A stretch of DNA of 64,000 nucleotides from Hyphomicrobium sp. D-2 (GCF_029872155.1 NZ_JARXLA010000003.1:310001-374000); one strand, 5' to 3'; counted from the stretch's first letter, positions 1 through 10,423 are shown. Translations and numbers: made by a program. Notes: a model not told the origin generated them from the letters alone.

Positions 1-2
1 CA

Positions 3-1040
3 TCGCCAGAAATTCGATGCAGCACGGCAGCGCGTGTACGCTGCTTTGTTCCGCGTACATGGTTGGTGCTGGCGGCGATAGCTGCGCTGGTGCTGACACC
101 TGCACTAGCGCCTTCCCACGCAAACGCGGAGCCACGCTGCGCCGGCATCGATTACAACGCGAAGGTCATGGAGATCATCCGCGCACTGCCGACAGGCGGT
201 GGATACAGTCGCGGAAATTCGTTCGTTTCGCCCAAATTCCAGACCCACAACATCGGCGGCGGCAATTGGGAGCTGCGGGTGTATGACGGTTTCCCGTCTC
301 ACTGCACGAGTGCGACGTATGCCCTGTTCGGCCATCTCGTTGCGCTACTCCATAACGGCGGCAAGATCTCCCTGACTGCTGATCAGTTGCGTTGGCTTGA
401 GGTGAGTTGGCGCACACCGGACGGAGCGGCGCTGGTCGACGGTCAGGATCCCTGGTGGATATTCAATGCCAATGGCGCGGGTGCCGCGGCGCTCATCAAG
501 CACACGGGCATTGGCGTCAGTTTTCGTGACGACAAGCTGGCGGAAGCCCGGGCCGGCGACTTCCTGAAAATATTCTGGAACGGCAACGTCGGCGCATCGG
601 AGCAGGGCCATCAGGTGGTGTACACTGGGCGGCGTCAGGTGGGCGGCGGTGAAATGATCTGTTTCTGGGGCAGCCAGAAGCAGGGGACGCGCAAACGCAA
701 CGGACGCCGCCAGCCGCTGTATTTTCCTGCGCGCGAAGGTGGCAAGGTGCACAACGGTTACGGCGAGGTGTGTCGACCGCGGGGCGATATCAAGCACATG
801 GTGTTTTCGCGCATTACCTGCATGGAGCAGTTGTCCGCAGGCCTTGCTGACATGCGCGCGCGCGCCGATGAGAATGGCGAGGGGCCTCTGCGGATGCTGC
901 GGCCGTTCGAGGACACCTACCTGATGTCGCTGCGCAAGAAATCATCGGACCATACGACGCTCGACAGCGCCTATGACATCAGGCCCGATGCATCAAGCCT
1001 TGCAAGTGTTGGCTCGTTGCCAAACGAACCGACGCAGTAA
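3..1040 (+). CDS. Secreted protein of unknown function, 5' end outside window
   Basis: The reading frame is open to the left edge of the window. The residues before the first internal start (TTG at 63) look like the positively charged n-region of a Sec signal peptide, so the true start probably lies upstream. A hydrophobic stretch ends in a PSHANA-type cleavage region. The mature part is about 300 residues, with a Cys in SHCTSATY and a His in EQGHQVVY preceded by GDFLKIFW. That order recalls papain-like NlpC/P60 or CHAP hydrolases, but this is a shape resemblance only and I do not recognise a family. The basic, low-complexity tail ends in PNEPTQ. The next gene is convergent. Confidence 0.7.
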   Translation, partial: SPEIRCSTAARVRCFVPRTWLVLAAIAALVLTPALAPSHANAEPRCAGIDYNAKVMEIIRALPTGGGYSRGNSFVSPKFQTHNIGGGNWELRVYDGFPSHCTSATYALFGHLVALLHNGGKISLTADQLRWLEVSWRTPDGAALVDGQDPWWIFNANGAGAAALIKHTGIGVSFRDDKLAEARAGDFLKIFWNGNVGASEQGHQVVYTGRRQVGGGEMICFWGSQKQGTRKRNGRRQPLYFPAREGGKVHNGYGEVCRPRGDIKHMVFSRITCMEQLSAGLADMRARADENGEGPLRMLRPFEDTYLMSLRKKSSDHTTLDSAYDIRPDASSLASVGSLPNEPTQ

Positions 1041-1231
1041 GGCACCACCGTTGGCCGTGAAGGCTGCTGCTTCACAGAGCTTCCCCACCTGAATGTGCAG
1101 GATGCGTCAGTTTCTGATGTGTCTCCCTGCAGGGGTAATCACAACAGGGCAAGCGCACTGAAGAACGCGCCACGTAACTGTATACTGTACAGACGCACGC
1201 CATTCTTCAGTGCTTGTGGCCTTCGTACTCG

Positions 1232-1669
1232 TCAGTCCTTTACGTCGATGACTTCGAGATCAAAAATCACCGGCGAATTTGGCGGTACATCCTTGCCGAA
1301 GCCCTTTTCGCCGTAGCCGAGCTCCGCCGGGATCAGCAGCGTGCGCCGTCCGCCAACCTTCATGCCAACGATGCCTTCGTCCCATGCGGGCATTACCTCG
1401 CCCTTGCCAACGGTGAAGGTGAACGGCTTGCCTTCGCGCGATGTATCGACTTGCCGACCCTTGGTGTTCTTGATGTAGAGCCAGCCCGTGTAGTGCACTT
1501 CGACGGTTTTGCCGGCCTGTACTTCCTTGCCGGTGCCAACTTCGACGTCAGCAATACCCAATCCGGAGTCCGTGGTGGTCAGCACAAACGCGCTTGCCGC
1601 CGCCAGCGGAATGGAGATCAGCGCGAGCGTAGCGAAGGCCGCGGAACGTAGGCGCGGAGCGAGTGGCAT
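1232..1669 (-). CDS. Exported FKBP-type peptidyl-prolyl cis-trans isomerase
   Basis: This small periplasmic prolyl isomerase has about 145 residues: a signal peptide (basic start, hydrophobic core, cleavage near ASAFV) followed by one FKBP domain. Family hallmarks visible are VEVHYTGWL near the domain start, the FTFTVGKGEVMPAWDEGIVGMKVGG segment read in pieces as FTFTVG and WDEGI, IPAELGYGEKG, and the closing FDLEVIDV. It catalyses cis-trans isomerisation of X-Pro bonds in exported proteins. The ATG at 1669 has a strong ribosome site (GGGAGG, 6 nt away). It stands alone, downstream of and on the same strand as the autotransporter, with about 230 bases between them. Confidence 0.93.
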   Translation of the reverse strand: MPLAPRLRSAAFATLALISIPLAAASAFVLTTTDSGLGIADVEVGTGKEVQAGKTVEVHYTGWLYIKNTKGRQVDTSREGKPFTFTVGKGEVMPAWDEGIVGMKVGGRRTLLIPAELGYGEKGFGKDVPPNSPVIFDLEVIDVKD

Positions 1670-1900
1670 TCAGTTCCTCCCGGATTTCTTTGTCGGTTGG
1701 CGCCGACTATAGGGAGTTCGGTGACGCCGATGCAACGCTTACGGCTCCGGGCCGGCTCCGCTGATGCAATCGTGATGCAATGTGAGAAATAGTGTTGTTA
1801 CCCGAGCGAAGGGCGTGAAGCACTGGCCTGCCGCCGTCGCTCATTTTTGTGGGCCTGAAGATGTTGGCCGGTTCGGACGCCCGAGTTGCTAGCCTCTACA

Positions 1901-4483
1901 TCACCACGCAACCTTGACGCCGAGTTTGCCGTCGTAGGCGTTGCCGTCGGCGTTTTCGCTGATGCCGACAAGATATGACGCGTTGGCGTAGATCGCAGCG
2001 CCGTCGCCGATGTCAGTCGAGAAGCCGGTGTTGATCTCGAACGTGGTGCCACCCATGTCGGCCGCGAACGGAATGAAGCCGGTGGCAGACGAGAACTTCG
2101 TCTTTGGATCGCCGAGGAACTCGTACCAGAAGTTCGGCCGCACCCAGGCGGTGAAGGTAGATGGTTCACCCGTCAGCCAGGTCGGTGTGCCGAAGTCCTG
2201 CGCGAAGCGCACACCCACACGGCCCACCAGCGAGTTGACATTGTCGAAGTGCACCTGCGCGGCGACATCCGATCCGTTGTTGAGGTTGACTGTCTGATAG
2301 GCGAGCTGCGCCTGCGGTTCGATGCTGAAGCCGCCGGGACCGGAGTAAACCGGATAGCCACCTTCCAGAGACGCTCCGAACGCGCCGCCATCTGTTTTCA
2401 TCTTCGGGATGCGGTTGGACTTGGCATCAATATCGTACCACGATCCTAACAGCAGCGCGTCGACGTAAGCATTTTCTGGCGTGTAGTGGGTCCAGTAGGC
2501 GCCCCAGCTGTAGGCCATGAAGCTGTTCTCACCCGCTTTGCCATCGCCGATGTGCTGAACATCGCCGGAGCCATGGCCGATAGCGAAGAACGCACCGGCG
2601 TGATTGCGTGATGTTCCGACACCGCCGTCGCGGTAGAGGTCCATGCCGCCCTGGAAGGCCCAGAAGTCATAGTCGTATTTCGGGCCGGCGCCGTAGATGC
2701 CGCCCTTACCGCCATCCCGATCACCATGCTGACCGATGACACGCGCCCAGGCTGCGTTCGGTGCGCCTTCTGCGTAGGCGCTGACGGCTGTACCGCGACG
2801 CTCATGCAGCGTGTCGAGCATCAAGCGGCCATACAGCAGCGTCATCGCCGGAACAGCGGCGTAGAGCGACGTTTCCTGCCGCCAGTCGGGGATGTCATCG
2901 CCGCCGCCACCGTTACAAACCGCTGCAGACGGATCAAGTGCACAATCCAGATCGGAGCGCAGATACCAGTTGTCAGGGTTGGCGCCATTTTCACCGCCGC
3001 GATAGAGCGAGTATTCGTACGGGCCAGCGATAACCGGCGCAGCGAGTGAAAACAAGCCCGGCACCGTTGTGCCGCCGTTGATCGCGTCGACGACCAGGAT
3101 ACCGTTGAGTTGGGTAAGGTCGCCAAGCCCTCCGACGTTGTTGACCACGAGTTGGGACGTACCGGTGCCCGTTCCGCCATCGATCACAAGCTTATCGGAA
3201 GGCGATCCATCAGCACCTAGCACAGTGTTGATGCCCAGCGTGCCACCCTGACCGACGTAGTTCACAGTTGTCAGTGTTTTGAACGGTCCCGCACTCGAAC
3301 CCGGCGGCGTGAAGTGTACAACGCTGCCTGCTCCGTTTGTCATGCTCGTCACGTTGGAATCGCCCGTAACGGTCCAGTTGGTCGATTGAAGATTAAGGTT
3401 TGACGTGCCACCAGCAGATGTCGTTGCGGCCCCCGTTAGAGTGGATCCGACTGAGTTAAGTTCCACCGTGCCGCTGAACACATCAACGAGATTAGGACTT
3501 CCAGTGGCAACAACGCGATCCAGCGTAACGTCGAGAACGCCGCCAAACGATTGGAAAACTGCTCCGTTTGTGGCTGTCAGGGTGCTCAGGGATATGGTTG
3601 CGGAATTGGCACCGCCAGCGTTGGCAATGGTCGCGGTGCCTACGCCGTTGGCACTAACGGTGCTTTCCTGGATGTTCAGGATGGAGGTGCCAATGCTGTT
3701 GAGCAGGATGGCATGATCGCCCGGTGTGTTACTGATGATGTTCGAGCCATCGCGGATGATCGCGTTATTGCCCGCAAACACGAGCCCCATTGCCGATGCG
3801 TTGACCAGTGTGCCGCTCAGATCAATGTCGGCGTCGGCTTCAATGACAATGCCGTCGCCAGTTCCGGTGACGATTGAATCGTTGAGTGTAACGAGTGTGC
3901 CAACGCCGCCAGCGTGCACCGTTGATGCAACTCCGAAGGTATCCAGTGTGGCACCGGTGATTGTAACATTGCTGCCGCCCAAGGCTACGAGGGCGCGCTC
4001 TGACAAAGAGGTTATAGAGCCACCGGACATAGTTAAAGTGGCGCTATTATCAACGTATGCTCCAAAGCCATGCATGACGCTGACTGTGGTGTCATGGAGT
4101 TCAATCGCTGCTCCGGGGTTCTGAACCATTAGGCCGAAAGCTGATGTGCCGGACACAGTGATGGAAGAGCCGCTAGCTATGAATATTGTGCTGCTATCAG
4201 CATGGGCACCGTCTGCGAGTGGTCCATCCGTGATGATTGTCAGCGGCGTACTGCTTTGAATGATGCCGCCATTTATTGCGTAGAGTGCGATGCCTGTTGG
4301 CGCCGGATCTGGACGCGTATCGATGGTGCCAGTAGCGGTCTCAGTGGTCCCGTCAGCGAAAACCTGTTGTGCCTGACTGGGTGAAGTCAGCAACGGCAAT
4401 GATATCGCGACGCACGCGGCTGTTATGAACAGCGACAGACGTTCAGGCAGGTGTTTATGTCGGAACGGACGCGCACGAGTCAT
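1901..4483 (-). CDS. Pertactin-like autotransporter (type Va secretion)
   Basis: The product is an outer-membrane autotransporter of about 860 residues. Residues 1-38 form a signal peptide ending SQAQ. Residues 39-500 are a Gly/Thr/Ser/Asn-rich passenger with repeated short beta segments (TITGATL, SGTSAFG), as in right-handed beta-helices. A pertactin-type junction follows (YSLYRGG...NWYLRSD, about 490-515), then a Gly/Asp linker. The barrel occupies about 540-860 and ends in an aromatic residue (VKVAW). Two adjacent ATGs are possible; the second (4483) is 6 nt from GGAGG and the first (4486) is only 3 nt, so I chose the second. The passenger function is unknown. No protease triad is evident. 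Confidence 0.9.
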   Translation of the reverse strand: MTRARPFRHKHLPERLSLFITAACVAISLPLLTSPSQAQQVFADGTTETATGTIDTRPDPAPTGIALYAINGGIIQSSTPLTIITDGPLADGAHADSSTIFIASGSSITVSGTSAFGLMVQNPGAAIELHDTTVSVMHGFGAYVDNSATLTMSGGSITSLSERALVALGGSNVTITGATLDTFGVASTVHAGGVGTLVTLNDSIVTGTGDGIVIEADADIDLSGTLVNASAMGLVFAGNNAIIRDGSNIISNTPGDHAILLNSIGTSILNIQESTVSANGVGTATIANAGGANSATISLSTLTATNGAVFQSFGGVLDVTLDRVVATGSPNLVDVFSGTVELNSVGSTLTGAATTSAGGTSNLNLQSTNWTVTGDSNVTSMTNGAGSVVHFTPPGSSAGPFKTLTTVNYVGQGGTLGINTVLGADGSPSDKLVIDGGTGTGTSQLVVNNVGGLGDLTQLNGILVVDAINGGTTVPGLFSLAAPVIAGPYEYSLYRGGENGANPDNWYLRSDLDCALDPSAAVCNGGGGDDIPDWRQETSLYAAVPAMTLLYGRLMLDTLHERRGTAVSAYAEGAPNAAWARVIGQHGDRDGGKGGIYGAGPKYDYDFWAFQGGMDLYRDGGVGTSRNHAGAFFAIGHGSGDVQHIGDGKAGENSFMAYSWGAYWTHYTPENAYVDALLLGSWYDIDAKSNRIPKMKTDGGAFGASLEGGYPVYSGPGGFSIEPQAQLAYQTVNLNNGSDVAAQVHFDNVNSLVGRVGVRFAQDFGTPTWLTGEPSTFTAWVRPNFWYEFLGDPKTKFSSATGFIPFAADMGGTTFEINTGFSTDIGDGAAIYANASYLVGISENADGNAYDGKLGVKVAW

Positions 4484-4883
4484 CATCCACCTCCCTTGAG
4501 AGACAGTGTCATGGGCTGTCGGGATGCAGGTGTGCCGGTTAAAAGCCGGGAAAAATGCAGTTTCTGAAACGCACGGAAGTTCTGTGGCCAGTAGTGATAA
4601 AATATCCGGAACAAAATATACGCACACGGAACAACAGTGTTGCGACTGTGTCTGATTCGGAGCGGGGCATGTCGAGTGTGCTACACGCGTAGGTCGTGCG
4701 AGCGGTGAATTGTGATTGCTGTTGGAAAAAAAGCACGCTCATAGGAAGAGCAGTGTCTGTTGCAAATACTGTGTGCTGCAGTGAAGTCGTGCGCGGGTCT
4801 AGATCGGGCCAAAGTCGGACAGGGAACATTATCAGCCGCGCTGTACTGCGACCGATAATGTTGAGCTGACAAAAGCCTGAAGC
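4484..4883. other. Intergenic region, autotransporter leader
   Basis: About 400 bases separate the end of uvrB from the autotransporter start, both on the minus strand. The stretch is AT-richer than its neighbours and presumably holds the autotransporter promoter and the uvrB 3' end. The only clear element is the AGGGAGG ribosome site next to the autotransporter start. I see no convincing gene, RNA or terminator here. Confidence 0.5.
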
Positions 4884-7880
4884 TTACTTTCCCGGTCTGC
4901 CGGTTTTGCGCGCACGGCCGCGTCGGCTTTTCTTTTCGGTATCCGTTGGCACGTCGATGGTACGCGTTGCTCGCTGCGGCGAAGTTCCGCTGCGAGGAGG
5001 CAGCATCGCGTGCGGACCCATCTCATCAAGGGTCGGTTTATGCGGCCCACGCACGCCTTCGCCAAATGCTCCCGCCTTTGTGCGCGGATCAACATTGGGC
5101 GCGCGTGCTGTGGGCATGCTTTCAGGGTCACGGCGCGGAATTGCACGATCAGTTCCGGGCCCCATGTCATCCAGCGAAGGCTTTTTGATCTTTGACGCGC
5201 TTGGCGACCGGCTCCCCGCAGGGGAGTCGCCGGGCGCAAAGGAAGAAGGCGCACCACCATATTTGCGCTCGCCCTTATAGGCTCCGGCGCGGTCTTCAAT
5301 GTCTGACTGGCGCGCCAGTGGATCGTCGGAAACGGCGAGTTCTGTTTCGCGCAGGCGCTTGACCTCGTCGCGCAGGCGCGCGGCGGTTTCAAAGTCAAGA
5401 TCGGCGGCGGCCGCATGCATGCGCCGCTCCATATCCTCGATGATCGCAGTGAGATTGTGCCCGACCGCGGGCGCATCGGCGAGGCCTGTATCGACTGTGA
5501 CGTGATCCTGCTCGTAAACGGAGCTAAGCACGTCGGCGATGTTCTTCTTTACACTTGCGGGCGTGATGCCATGTTCTGTGTTGTAAGCGACCTGCTTCTC
5601 GCGCCGGCGGTTGGTTTCAGCGATGGCGCGCTCCATCGATCCCGTCATTGTGTCGGCATAGAGAATGACACGGCCGTCGACGTTACGCGCGGCGCGGCCG
5701 ATGGTCTGGATCAATGATGTTTCAGAACGCAGGAAGCCTTCCTTGTCGGCATCGAGAATCGCGACGAGACCGCACTCGGGAATGTCGAGGCCTTCGCGCA
5801 GCAGGTTGATGCCGATGAGAACGTCGAACGCACCGAGGCGCAGGTCGCGGATAATCTCGATGCGCTCCAGCGTTTCGATGTCCGAGTGCATGTAGCGCAC
5901 GCGGATGCCAGCTTCGTGCATGTATTCGGTGAGGTCTTCAGCCATGCGCTTGGTCAGAGTGGTGACGAGTGTGCGATAGCCGCGGTTGGCGTTTTCGCGG
6001 GCTTCAAACAGCAGATCGTCAACCTGTGACTTTGCCGGCCGGATGATCACTTCAGGGTCGATAAGGCCCGTCGGCCGAATGACCTGCTCGACGAACGAGC
6101 CACCCGTTTCGTCCATCTCCCAGCCGCCCGGCGTTGCGGAAACGAACAGCGTTTGCGGGCGCATTGCGTCCCACTCTTCGAAGCGCAGCGGGCGATTGTC
6201 GAGGCACGACGGCAGGCGGAAGCCGTATTCGGCCAGCGTCGCCTTGCGCCGGTAGTCGCCCCGGAACATGGCGCCGATCTGCGGCACGGTAACGTGGCTT
6301 TCGTCGATGAACACGAGCGCGTTGTCGGGCAGGTATTCGAACAGCGTCGGCGGCGGATCACCCGGCTTGCGGCCGGTAAGATAGCGCGAATAGTTCTCGA
6401 TGCCCGCGCACGAGCCGGTCGCCTCCATCATCTCCATGTCGAACAGCGTGCGCTGCTCCAGCCGTTGCGCCTCCAGCAGCTTGCCGTTGTCGTAAAGCTC
6501 TTCGAGACGCAGCTTGAGCTCGCTCTTGATGAGCTTGATGGCCTGCTGCAGGGTCGGTTTGGGCGTCACGTAGTGCGAGTTGGAGTAGATCTTGACCAGA
6601 GACAGCTCGTCGGATTTCTGTCCGGTCAGCGGATCGAACTCGACGATGCTTTCGACATCATCGCCGAACAGCGAGATACGCCAGGCGCGGTCCTCCAAGT
6701 GGGCCGGAAACAATTCGATAGTGTCGCCGCGCACCCGGAAATTGCCGCGTACGAAATTGATGTCGTTGCGCCGATAGTGCAGGGCCACAAGGTCGGCAAT
6801 GAGCTGGTCGCGTGACAACCGCTCGCCCACCTGTACGGTGAAGGTCATCGCGGTATAGGTTTCAACCGATCCGATACCGTAGATGCAGGAAACGGACGCA
6901 ACGATGATCACATCGTCCCGTTCTAGCAGGGCGCGCGTTGCTGCGTGGCGCATGCGGTCGATCTGCTCGTTGATCGACGATTCCTTCTCGATATAGGTAT
7001 CGGTGCGCGGCACGTATGCTTCGGGCTGATAATAGTCGTAGTACGATACGAAGTATTCGACAGCGTTGTCGGGGAAGAAACTCTTGAACTCGCCATAGAG
7101 CTGCGCCGCCAGCGTCTTGTTGGGCGCGAGGACAAGCGCGGGACGTTGCGTGCGCTCAATCACCTGAGCCATGGTGAAGGTCTTGCCGGAACCCGTCACG
7201 CCCAGCAGCACCTGACTGCGATCATGCTTGCTGACGCCGTCAACAAGCTCGGCGATCGCGGTTGGCTGGTCGCCGCGCGGCTCGTACTCGGACACAATGT
7301 TGAAGTGCACGCCGCCCTCGGACTTGTCAGGTCGGGGTGGACGGTGCGGCGTGAAGGCAGCCTGTTCGCCGGAAACCAGCGGATGCGAAGCCATCATCGG
7401 CTGGCTGAGCAGAATTTCCTTCGCGTGGGCAGAACGCTGCTCCGGTTTGGCGAGCAACGCGTCGAGATACTTGCCCGGTGCTTCGCCCCCGAACGGCGGA
7501 CGCGGCCCCTGCTGCCGCAGTGCGGGCAGTGGAATGTGGCTCGCTTCGCTGTCGTAGGCCGGTCGATCGGGATCGGTCGTCGCGGCCGGAATGCCACCCA
7601 GCTCCTGAAGTGCCTCGAACACGGCCTGGGGCCGCTCGGCCAAACCCGGCGTAACTTCCGGCGCCGGCAACTCTTGAGCGCTGCCCTCCGAAGGCGAAGG
7701 TTTGCGGGGCGACTTACGGCGCGCGCGCACTTCAGGCGTGCCGGCAGCGGTTTCGGCTGGCGGGGGCGTCGGCTTGCCGGATCTGACGCGCGACGGGCGC
7801 GGCTTGGGGATGCGCTCGGCATCGACGCCAGCGGGTCCGGGCTTCTTTGCAGGCGAGGGATCTTTTGGGGGTGGCGTCAT
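4884..7880 (-). CDS. uvrB: UvrABC excinuclease subunit B with long tails
   Basis: UvrB is the damage-verifying helicase-like subunit of nucleotide excision repair. Visible hallmarks are [14 protein letters not shown] at the core start, Walker A GVTGSGKT, the beta-hairpin region [18 protein letters not shown], the DESH box, [21 protein letters not shown], and a UVR coiled-coil motif ([15 protein letters not shown] region). The core is preceded by about 180-190 residues rich in Pro, Ala, Lys and Arg, and followed by a basic tail of about 120 residues, giving about 998 residues against roughly 670 for typical UvrB. The tail contains an in-frame palindromic repeat (5203-5240). The ATG at 7880 was chosen over a TTG at 7916; neither has a strong ribosome site. 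Confidence 0.95.
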   Translation of the reverse strand: MTPPPKDPSPAKKPGPAGVDAERIPKPRPSRVRSGKPTPPPAETAAGTPEVRARRKSPRKPSPSEGSAQELPAPEVTPGLAERPQAVFEALQELGGIPAATTDPDRPAYDSEASHIPLPALRQQGPRPPFGGEAPGKYLDALLAKPEQRSAHAKEILLSQPMMASHPLVSGEQAAFTPHRPPRPDKSEGGVHFNIVSEYEPRGDQPTAIAELVDGVSKHDRSQVLLGVTGSGKTFTMAQVIERTQRPALVLAPNKTLAAQLYGEFKSFFPDNAVEYFVSYYDYYQPEAYVPRTDTYIEKESSINEQIDRMRHAATRALLERDDVIIVASVSCIYGIGSVETYTAMTFTVQVGERLSRDQLIADLVALHYRRNDINFVRGNFRVRGDTIELFPAHLEDRAWRISLFGDDVESIVEFDPLTGQKSDELSLVKIYSNSHYVTPKPTLQQAIKLIKSELKLRLEELYDNGKLLEAQRLEQRTLFDMEMMEATGSCAGIENYSRYLTGRKPGDPPPTLFEYLPDNALVFIDESHVTVPQIGAMFRGDYRRKATLAEYGFRLPSCLDNRPLRFEEWDAMRPQTLFVSATPGGWEMDETGGSFVEQVIRPTGLIDPEVIIRPAKSQVDDLLFEARENANRGYRTLVTTLTKRMAEDLTEYMHEAGIRVRYMHSDIETLERIEIIRDLRLGAFDVLIGINLLREGLDIPECGLVAILDADKEGFLRSETSLIQTIGRAARNVDGRVILYADTMTGSMERAIAETNRRREKQVAYNTEHGITPASVKKNIADVLSSVYEQDHVTVDTGLADAPAVGHNLTAIIEDMERRMHAAAADLDFETAARLRDEVKRLRETELAVSDDPLARQSDIEDRAGAYKGERKYGGAPSSFAPGDSPAGSRSPSASKIKKPSLDDMGPGTDRAIPRRDPESMPTARAPNVDPRTKAGAFGEGVRGPHKPTLDEMGPHAMLPPRSGTSPQRATRTIDVPTDTEKKSRRGRARKTGRPGK
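5203..5240. repeat. Palindromic repeat copy inside uvrB
   Basis: This 38-base segment matches the intergenic repeat unit at 17800-17847 with only a few substitutions and one extra base. Shared are GGCG-CCGGCTCCCCG, AGGGG and GTCGCCGG, ending GCAAA. It can fold on itself around CTCCCC/GGGGAG. It is translated in frame on the minus strand as [10 protein letters not shown] in the low-complexity C-terminal tail of UvrB, after the UVR motif, where an insertion is likely to be tolerated. Confidence 0.75.
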
Positions 7881-8067
7881 GGGCGTGAATATGGCCCCGG
7901 GCGTCGCGCCGCTCAAGCCGCCATCTGCCGCCGTCCCTTCCTTAACCGTCAGGCATGGGGCGCGACCTTATAACGGGATAACGCCGCAGTCCGGCGGGGG
8001 CGGTTTGCCCCATCCGCGCCGTGATTTGGCGGGAACACTGCCTATGCAAGTTGGCGAGAGGTTTTCT

Positions 8068-8802
8068 ATGCGTGTGAAGATTTTAGCGGCAGTGACCAGC
8101 GTGCTGGCGATAGCGCCGCTGGCCTTTTCAGGTTCCGCCGTTGCAGGCCCGCGCGCGGTGCTGGAACTGTTCACCAGCCCATTCTGCTCCGCATGCCCGC
8201 CCGCCGATGCGTTGTTCACCGAGTTGGCCCGCAGCCCAGACCTCATCACGCTGGTGATGCCGGTGGATTCGATGGATCGGCCGGGCCGCACCGACCCGCT
8301 CGCCAAGCCCGCATTCACTGACCGTCAGGCGGCCTACGCCGAGCGGCGCAACTCCGACATGCTGTTCACGCCGCAGGCGGTGATCAATGGCGCCGCTGAG
8401 GCGCAAGGCTCCGACGCCGACGAAATTCGCGAGGGGATCGCCCAGACGCTGAACGTGCTGACGGTTCCCGTCGATGCCAAGGCAGCCGGCAAGCACATCA
8501 ATCTTTCCGTCGGTGGCGCGGGTAAAGCAGCTGCTAAAACCGGAGTCATCACCGTGCTGCCGTTCATGCGCGATCACACCGAGCCGCTGCGTGGCGGCCG
8601 CAGTGCGCATTACGCAAATCTCGTGCGCGATGTCATTCCCGTTGACACCTGGAACGGCGAGCCGTTCAAGGCGCGCCTGTTGCGACAGGACTTTGCCCAG
8701 TACGACGGCATTGTCGTGCTGCTGCAGGCTGGAACGAATGAGCGTCCTGGCGCGATCATCGGAGCAACACGCATCGCGTTTGCGAAGTCGGGCCGTTCCT
8801 GA
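8068..8802 (+). CDS. DUF1223 secreted thioredoxin-like protein
   Basis: This exported protein has about 244 residues. The signal peptide (MRVKILAAV... to SAVAG) is followed by the DUF1223 hallmark VLELFTSPFCSACPPAD, a thioredoxin-like beginning with a CxxC pair followed by PPAD. Later family-like segments are MLFTPQAVINGAAEAQG and GIVVLLQAG near the end. Members are predicted periplasmic with a thioredoxin-like fold; their substrates are unknown. The ATG at 8068 has GAGAGG 6 nt upstream and directly precedes the signal sequence. The gene is divergent from uvrB and may share the intergenic promoter region. Confidence 0.9.
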   Translation: MRVKILAAVTSVLAIAPLAFSGSAVAGPRAVLELFTSPFCSACPPADALFTELARSPDLITLVMPVDSMDRPGRTDPLAKPAFTDRQAAYAERRNSDMLFTPQAVINGAAEAQGSDADEIREGIAQTLNVLTVPVDAKAAGKHINLSVGGAGKAAAKTGVITVLPFMRDHTEPLRGGRSAHYANLVRDVIPVDTWNGEPFKARLLRQDFAQYDGIVVLLQAGTNERPGAIIGATRIAFAKSGRS

Positions 8803-8925
8803 CAGTGAGCGCCTGAGCGCCATCCAGCCAGCCTGCTCCGTCGCGGGTATCGCGTGTAATTTTCTCTGGGCGCGTGGTGTGGAAGCGAATACAACGCGCG
8901 CAAACAATCGCGACGGAGCGTGCGC

Positions 8926-9357
8926 ATGGGATCGCCTTCTCTTTCACTGTCTTTGCTCACGCTCGGGGTCGATGATCTGGCTCGGGCTCGTGCGTTTTAT
9001 GAGCAGATGGGGCTGGTGATATCGCCACAGAGCGGCGAGAACGTCATCTTCTTCCAGATGCCGGGTGGCGTGCTTGGTCTGTATCCGCGCACGCTGCTGG
9101 CGGAGGACGCAATGGTCCACGCGCAGGGCAGCGGTTTTTCCGGTGTCGCACTCGCGTGCAATCTCGACAGCCCCGAGGCGGTCGACGCGATGCTGGAGCG
9201 TGCTGTGCAGGCTGGCGGCAAATTGGTGAAACCGGGACAGGCCGTGTTCTGGGGCGGTTACTCAGGGTACTTCGCCGATCCGGACGGCCATCTATGGGAG
9301 GTGGCGCACAATCCGTTCTTCCCGAAAGACGAGCGCGGTGTGCTGGCCATCGGATAG
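8926..9357 (+). CDS. VOC (glyoxalase-fold) family protein
   Basis: This protein of about 143 residues has a single vicinal-oxygen-chelate module set. LLTLGVDDLARARAFYEQMGL is the classic first beta-alpha segment, followed by a paired segment with VFWGGYSGYFADPDGHLWEVAHNP, typical of lyase and dioxygenase relatives. Metal-binding residues are plausible (the terminal Glu of LWEV), but the substrate cannot be assigned. The ATG at 8926 has GGAG 7 nt upstream, preferable to the GTG at 8920. The following membrane-protein gene begins about 60 bases downstream on the same strand. Confidence 0.88.
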   Translation: MGSPSLSLSLLTLGVDDLARARAFYEQMGLVISPQSGENVIFFQMPGGVLGLYPRTLLAEDAMVHAQGSGFSGVALACNLDSPEAVDAMLERAVQAGGKLVKPGQAVFWGGYSGYFADPDGHLWEVAHNPFFPKDERGVLAIG

Positions 9358-9415
9358 CACGCACATCGGCCGACGTGCGTACCGCTTCGAACGCGTGGCC
9401 CCATTCACTTTGCCA

Positions 9416-10423
9416 ATGGATGTGAGGGTTGGGTTGACCTACAAGAGCAGCAAACCAGCAACTGGCACCGACACTGCGCAGGGCAAACGCGGCCCGATTG
9501 CGACGGTGATCGTGCATGTCCTGTTTGCGGCGCTGATGTATCTGGCCGTGGCAGTTGCGATCGGCGGGGTGAATTCCATTCGTCACGCGCCGACCGAAAA
9601 GTCGATTACCGCTGGTGTCGTGGCGTTGGTCGTCGGCAGCATCTTCGCTGTCGTAATCGGCGCTGTCTGGTATCTGCTGTTCGTCATCGAGCCGCGCAGG
9701 GAAGCTTACGCTGCGCGCATGGTGGCGCTGCACCCCGGTGCACCATGGATGCAGAATGAGATGTGGGCCAAGCGTATTGTTACGGACCGCGCCAACCTTG
9801 GGTTGACGATATTTCTGTGGGTCTGGTCAATTGGCTGGTGTGGCGGGCTGTGGCTGATCTGGAATGCAAACGGCCACCGGATACTGGCTTCAGCGCGCGA
9901 TAGCTGGGTCGAGACGCTCATCTTCCCACTGTTTCCGATTGCGGGGGTGCTGGGCATTCTCGCGGCCATTGGTGCCACGCGCATCTGGTTTCGCGATGGT
10001 CCGTCCACGCTGCGCATCGATACGCTGCCCGGATACATGGGTGAAACGTTTCGCGGTGTTGTGACGGTGCGCATGCCTGAGCCGGTGCCGCTGGAAATCG
10101 AAGCTGCATGCGAACGCTTGAGCTATCGCACGTCAATCGATGGCAAAGGACGCCGACGCAAGATCTGGAAAACGACAACGGTGTGGTCGCACACCGCCAG
10201 AATTGCAGCGGGCGACCTGATGCCGGTTCTCAAAGGTGTGGTCAGCATCCCGATCGAGGTGCCGTTGCCGCGGAGATATATGCCAAGCGGCCTCGGCGCT
10301 GACGGAGCAGGGGTGCAGTGGATGCTCTATGTGCGTGATGTTCGCCGGGCGGACGTTGACGGCAGTCGGCATTATGCGGCGCAGTTTTCCATCCCGGTAT
10401 TCGAGCGCCACCGCAGTCGCTGA
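9416..10423 (+). CDS. Membrane protein of unknown function
   Basis: The product is about 335 residues with four hydrophobic segments: around residues 25-50, 60-90 (ALVVGSIFAVVIGAVWYLLF), 125-150 (TIFLWVWSIGWCGGLWLIW) and 165-190. A soluble C-terminal half follows, made of beta-strand-like segments (FRGVVTVRMPEPVPLEIEA, QWMLYVRDV, AAQFSIPVFER). That half resembles arrestin-like beta modules of DUF3592-type membrane proteins, which is inference from pattern only. The start is uncertain: ATG 9416 has no clear ribosome site, and a TTG at 9434 lies after GAGG. It may be co-transcribed with the VOC gene. Confidence 0.75.
   Translation: MDVRVGLTYKSSKPATGTDTAQGKRGPIATVIVHVLFAALMYLAVAVAIGGVNSIRHAPTEKSITAGVVALVVGSIFAVVIGAVWYLLFVIEPRREAYAARMVALHPGAPWMQNEMWAKRIVTDRANLGLTIFLWVWSIGWCGGLWLIWNANGHRILASARDSWVETLIFPLFPIAGVLGILAAIGATRIWFRDGPSTLRIDTLPGYMGETFRGVVTVRMPEPVPLEIEAACERLSYRTSIDGKGRRRKIWKTTTVWSHTARIAAGDLMPVLKGVVSIPIEVPLPRRYMPSGLGADGAGVQWMLYVRDVRRADVDGSRHYAAQFSIPVFERHRSR

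Noticed and set aside
6945-7973. Plus-strand frame of about 342 residues over uvrB
   Set aside because: Antisense to an unambiguous UvrB core; no start signal, no recognisable domain.
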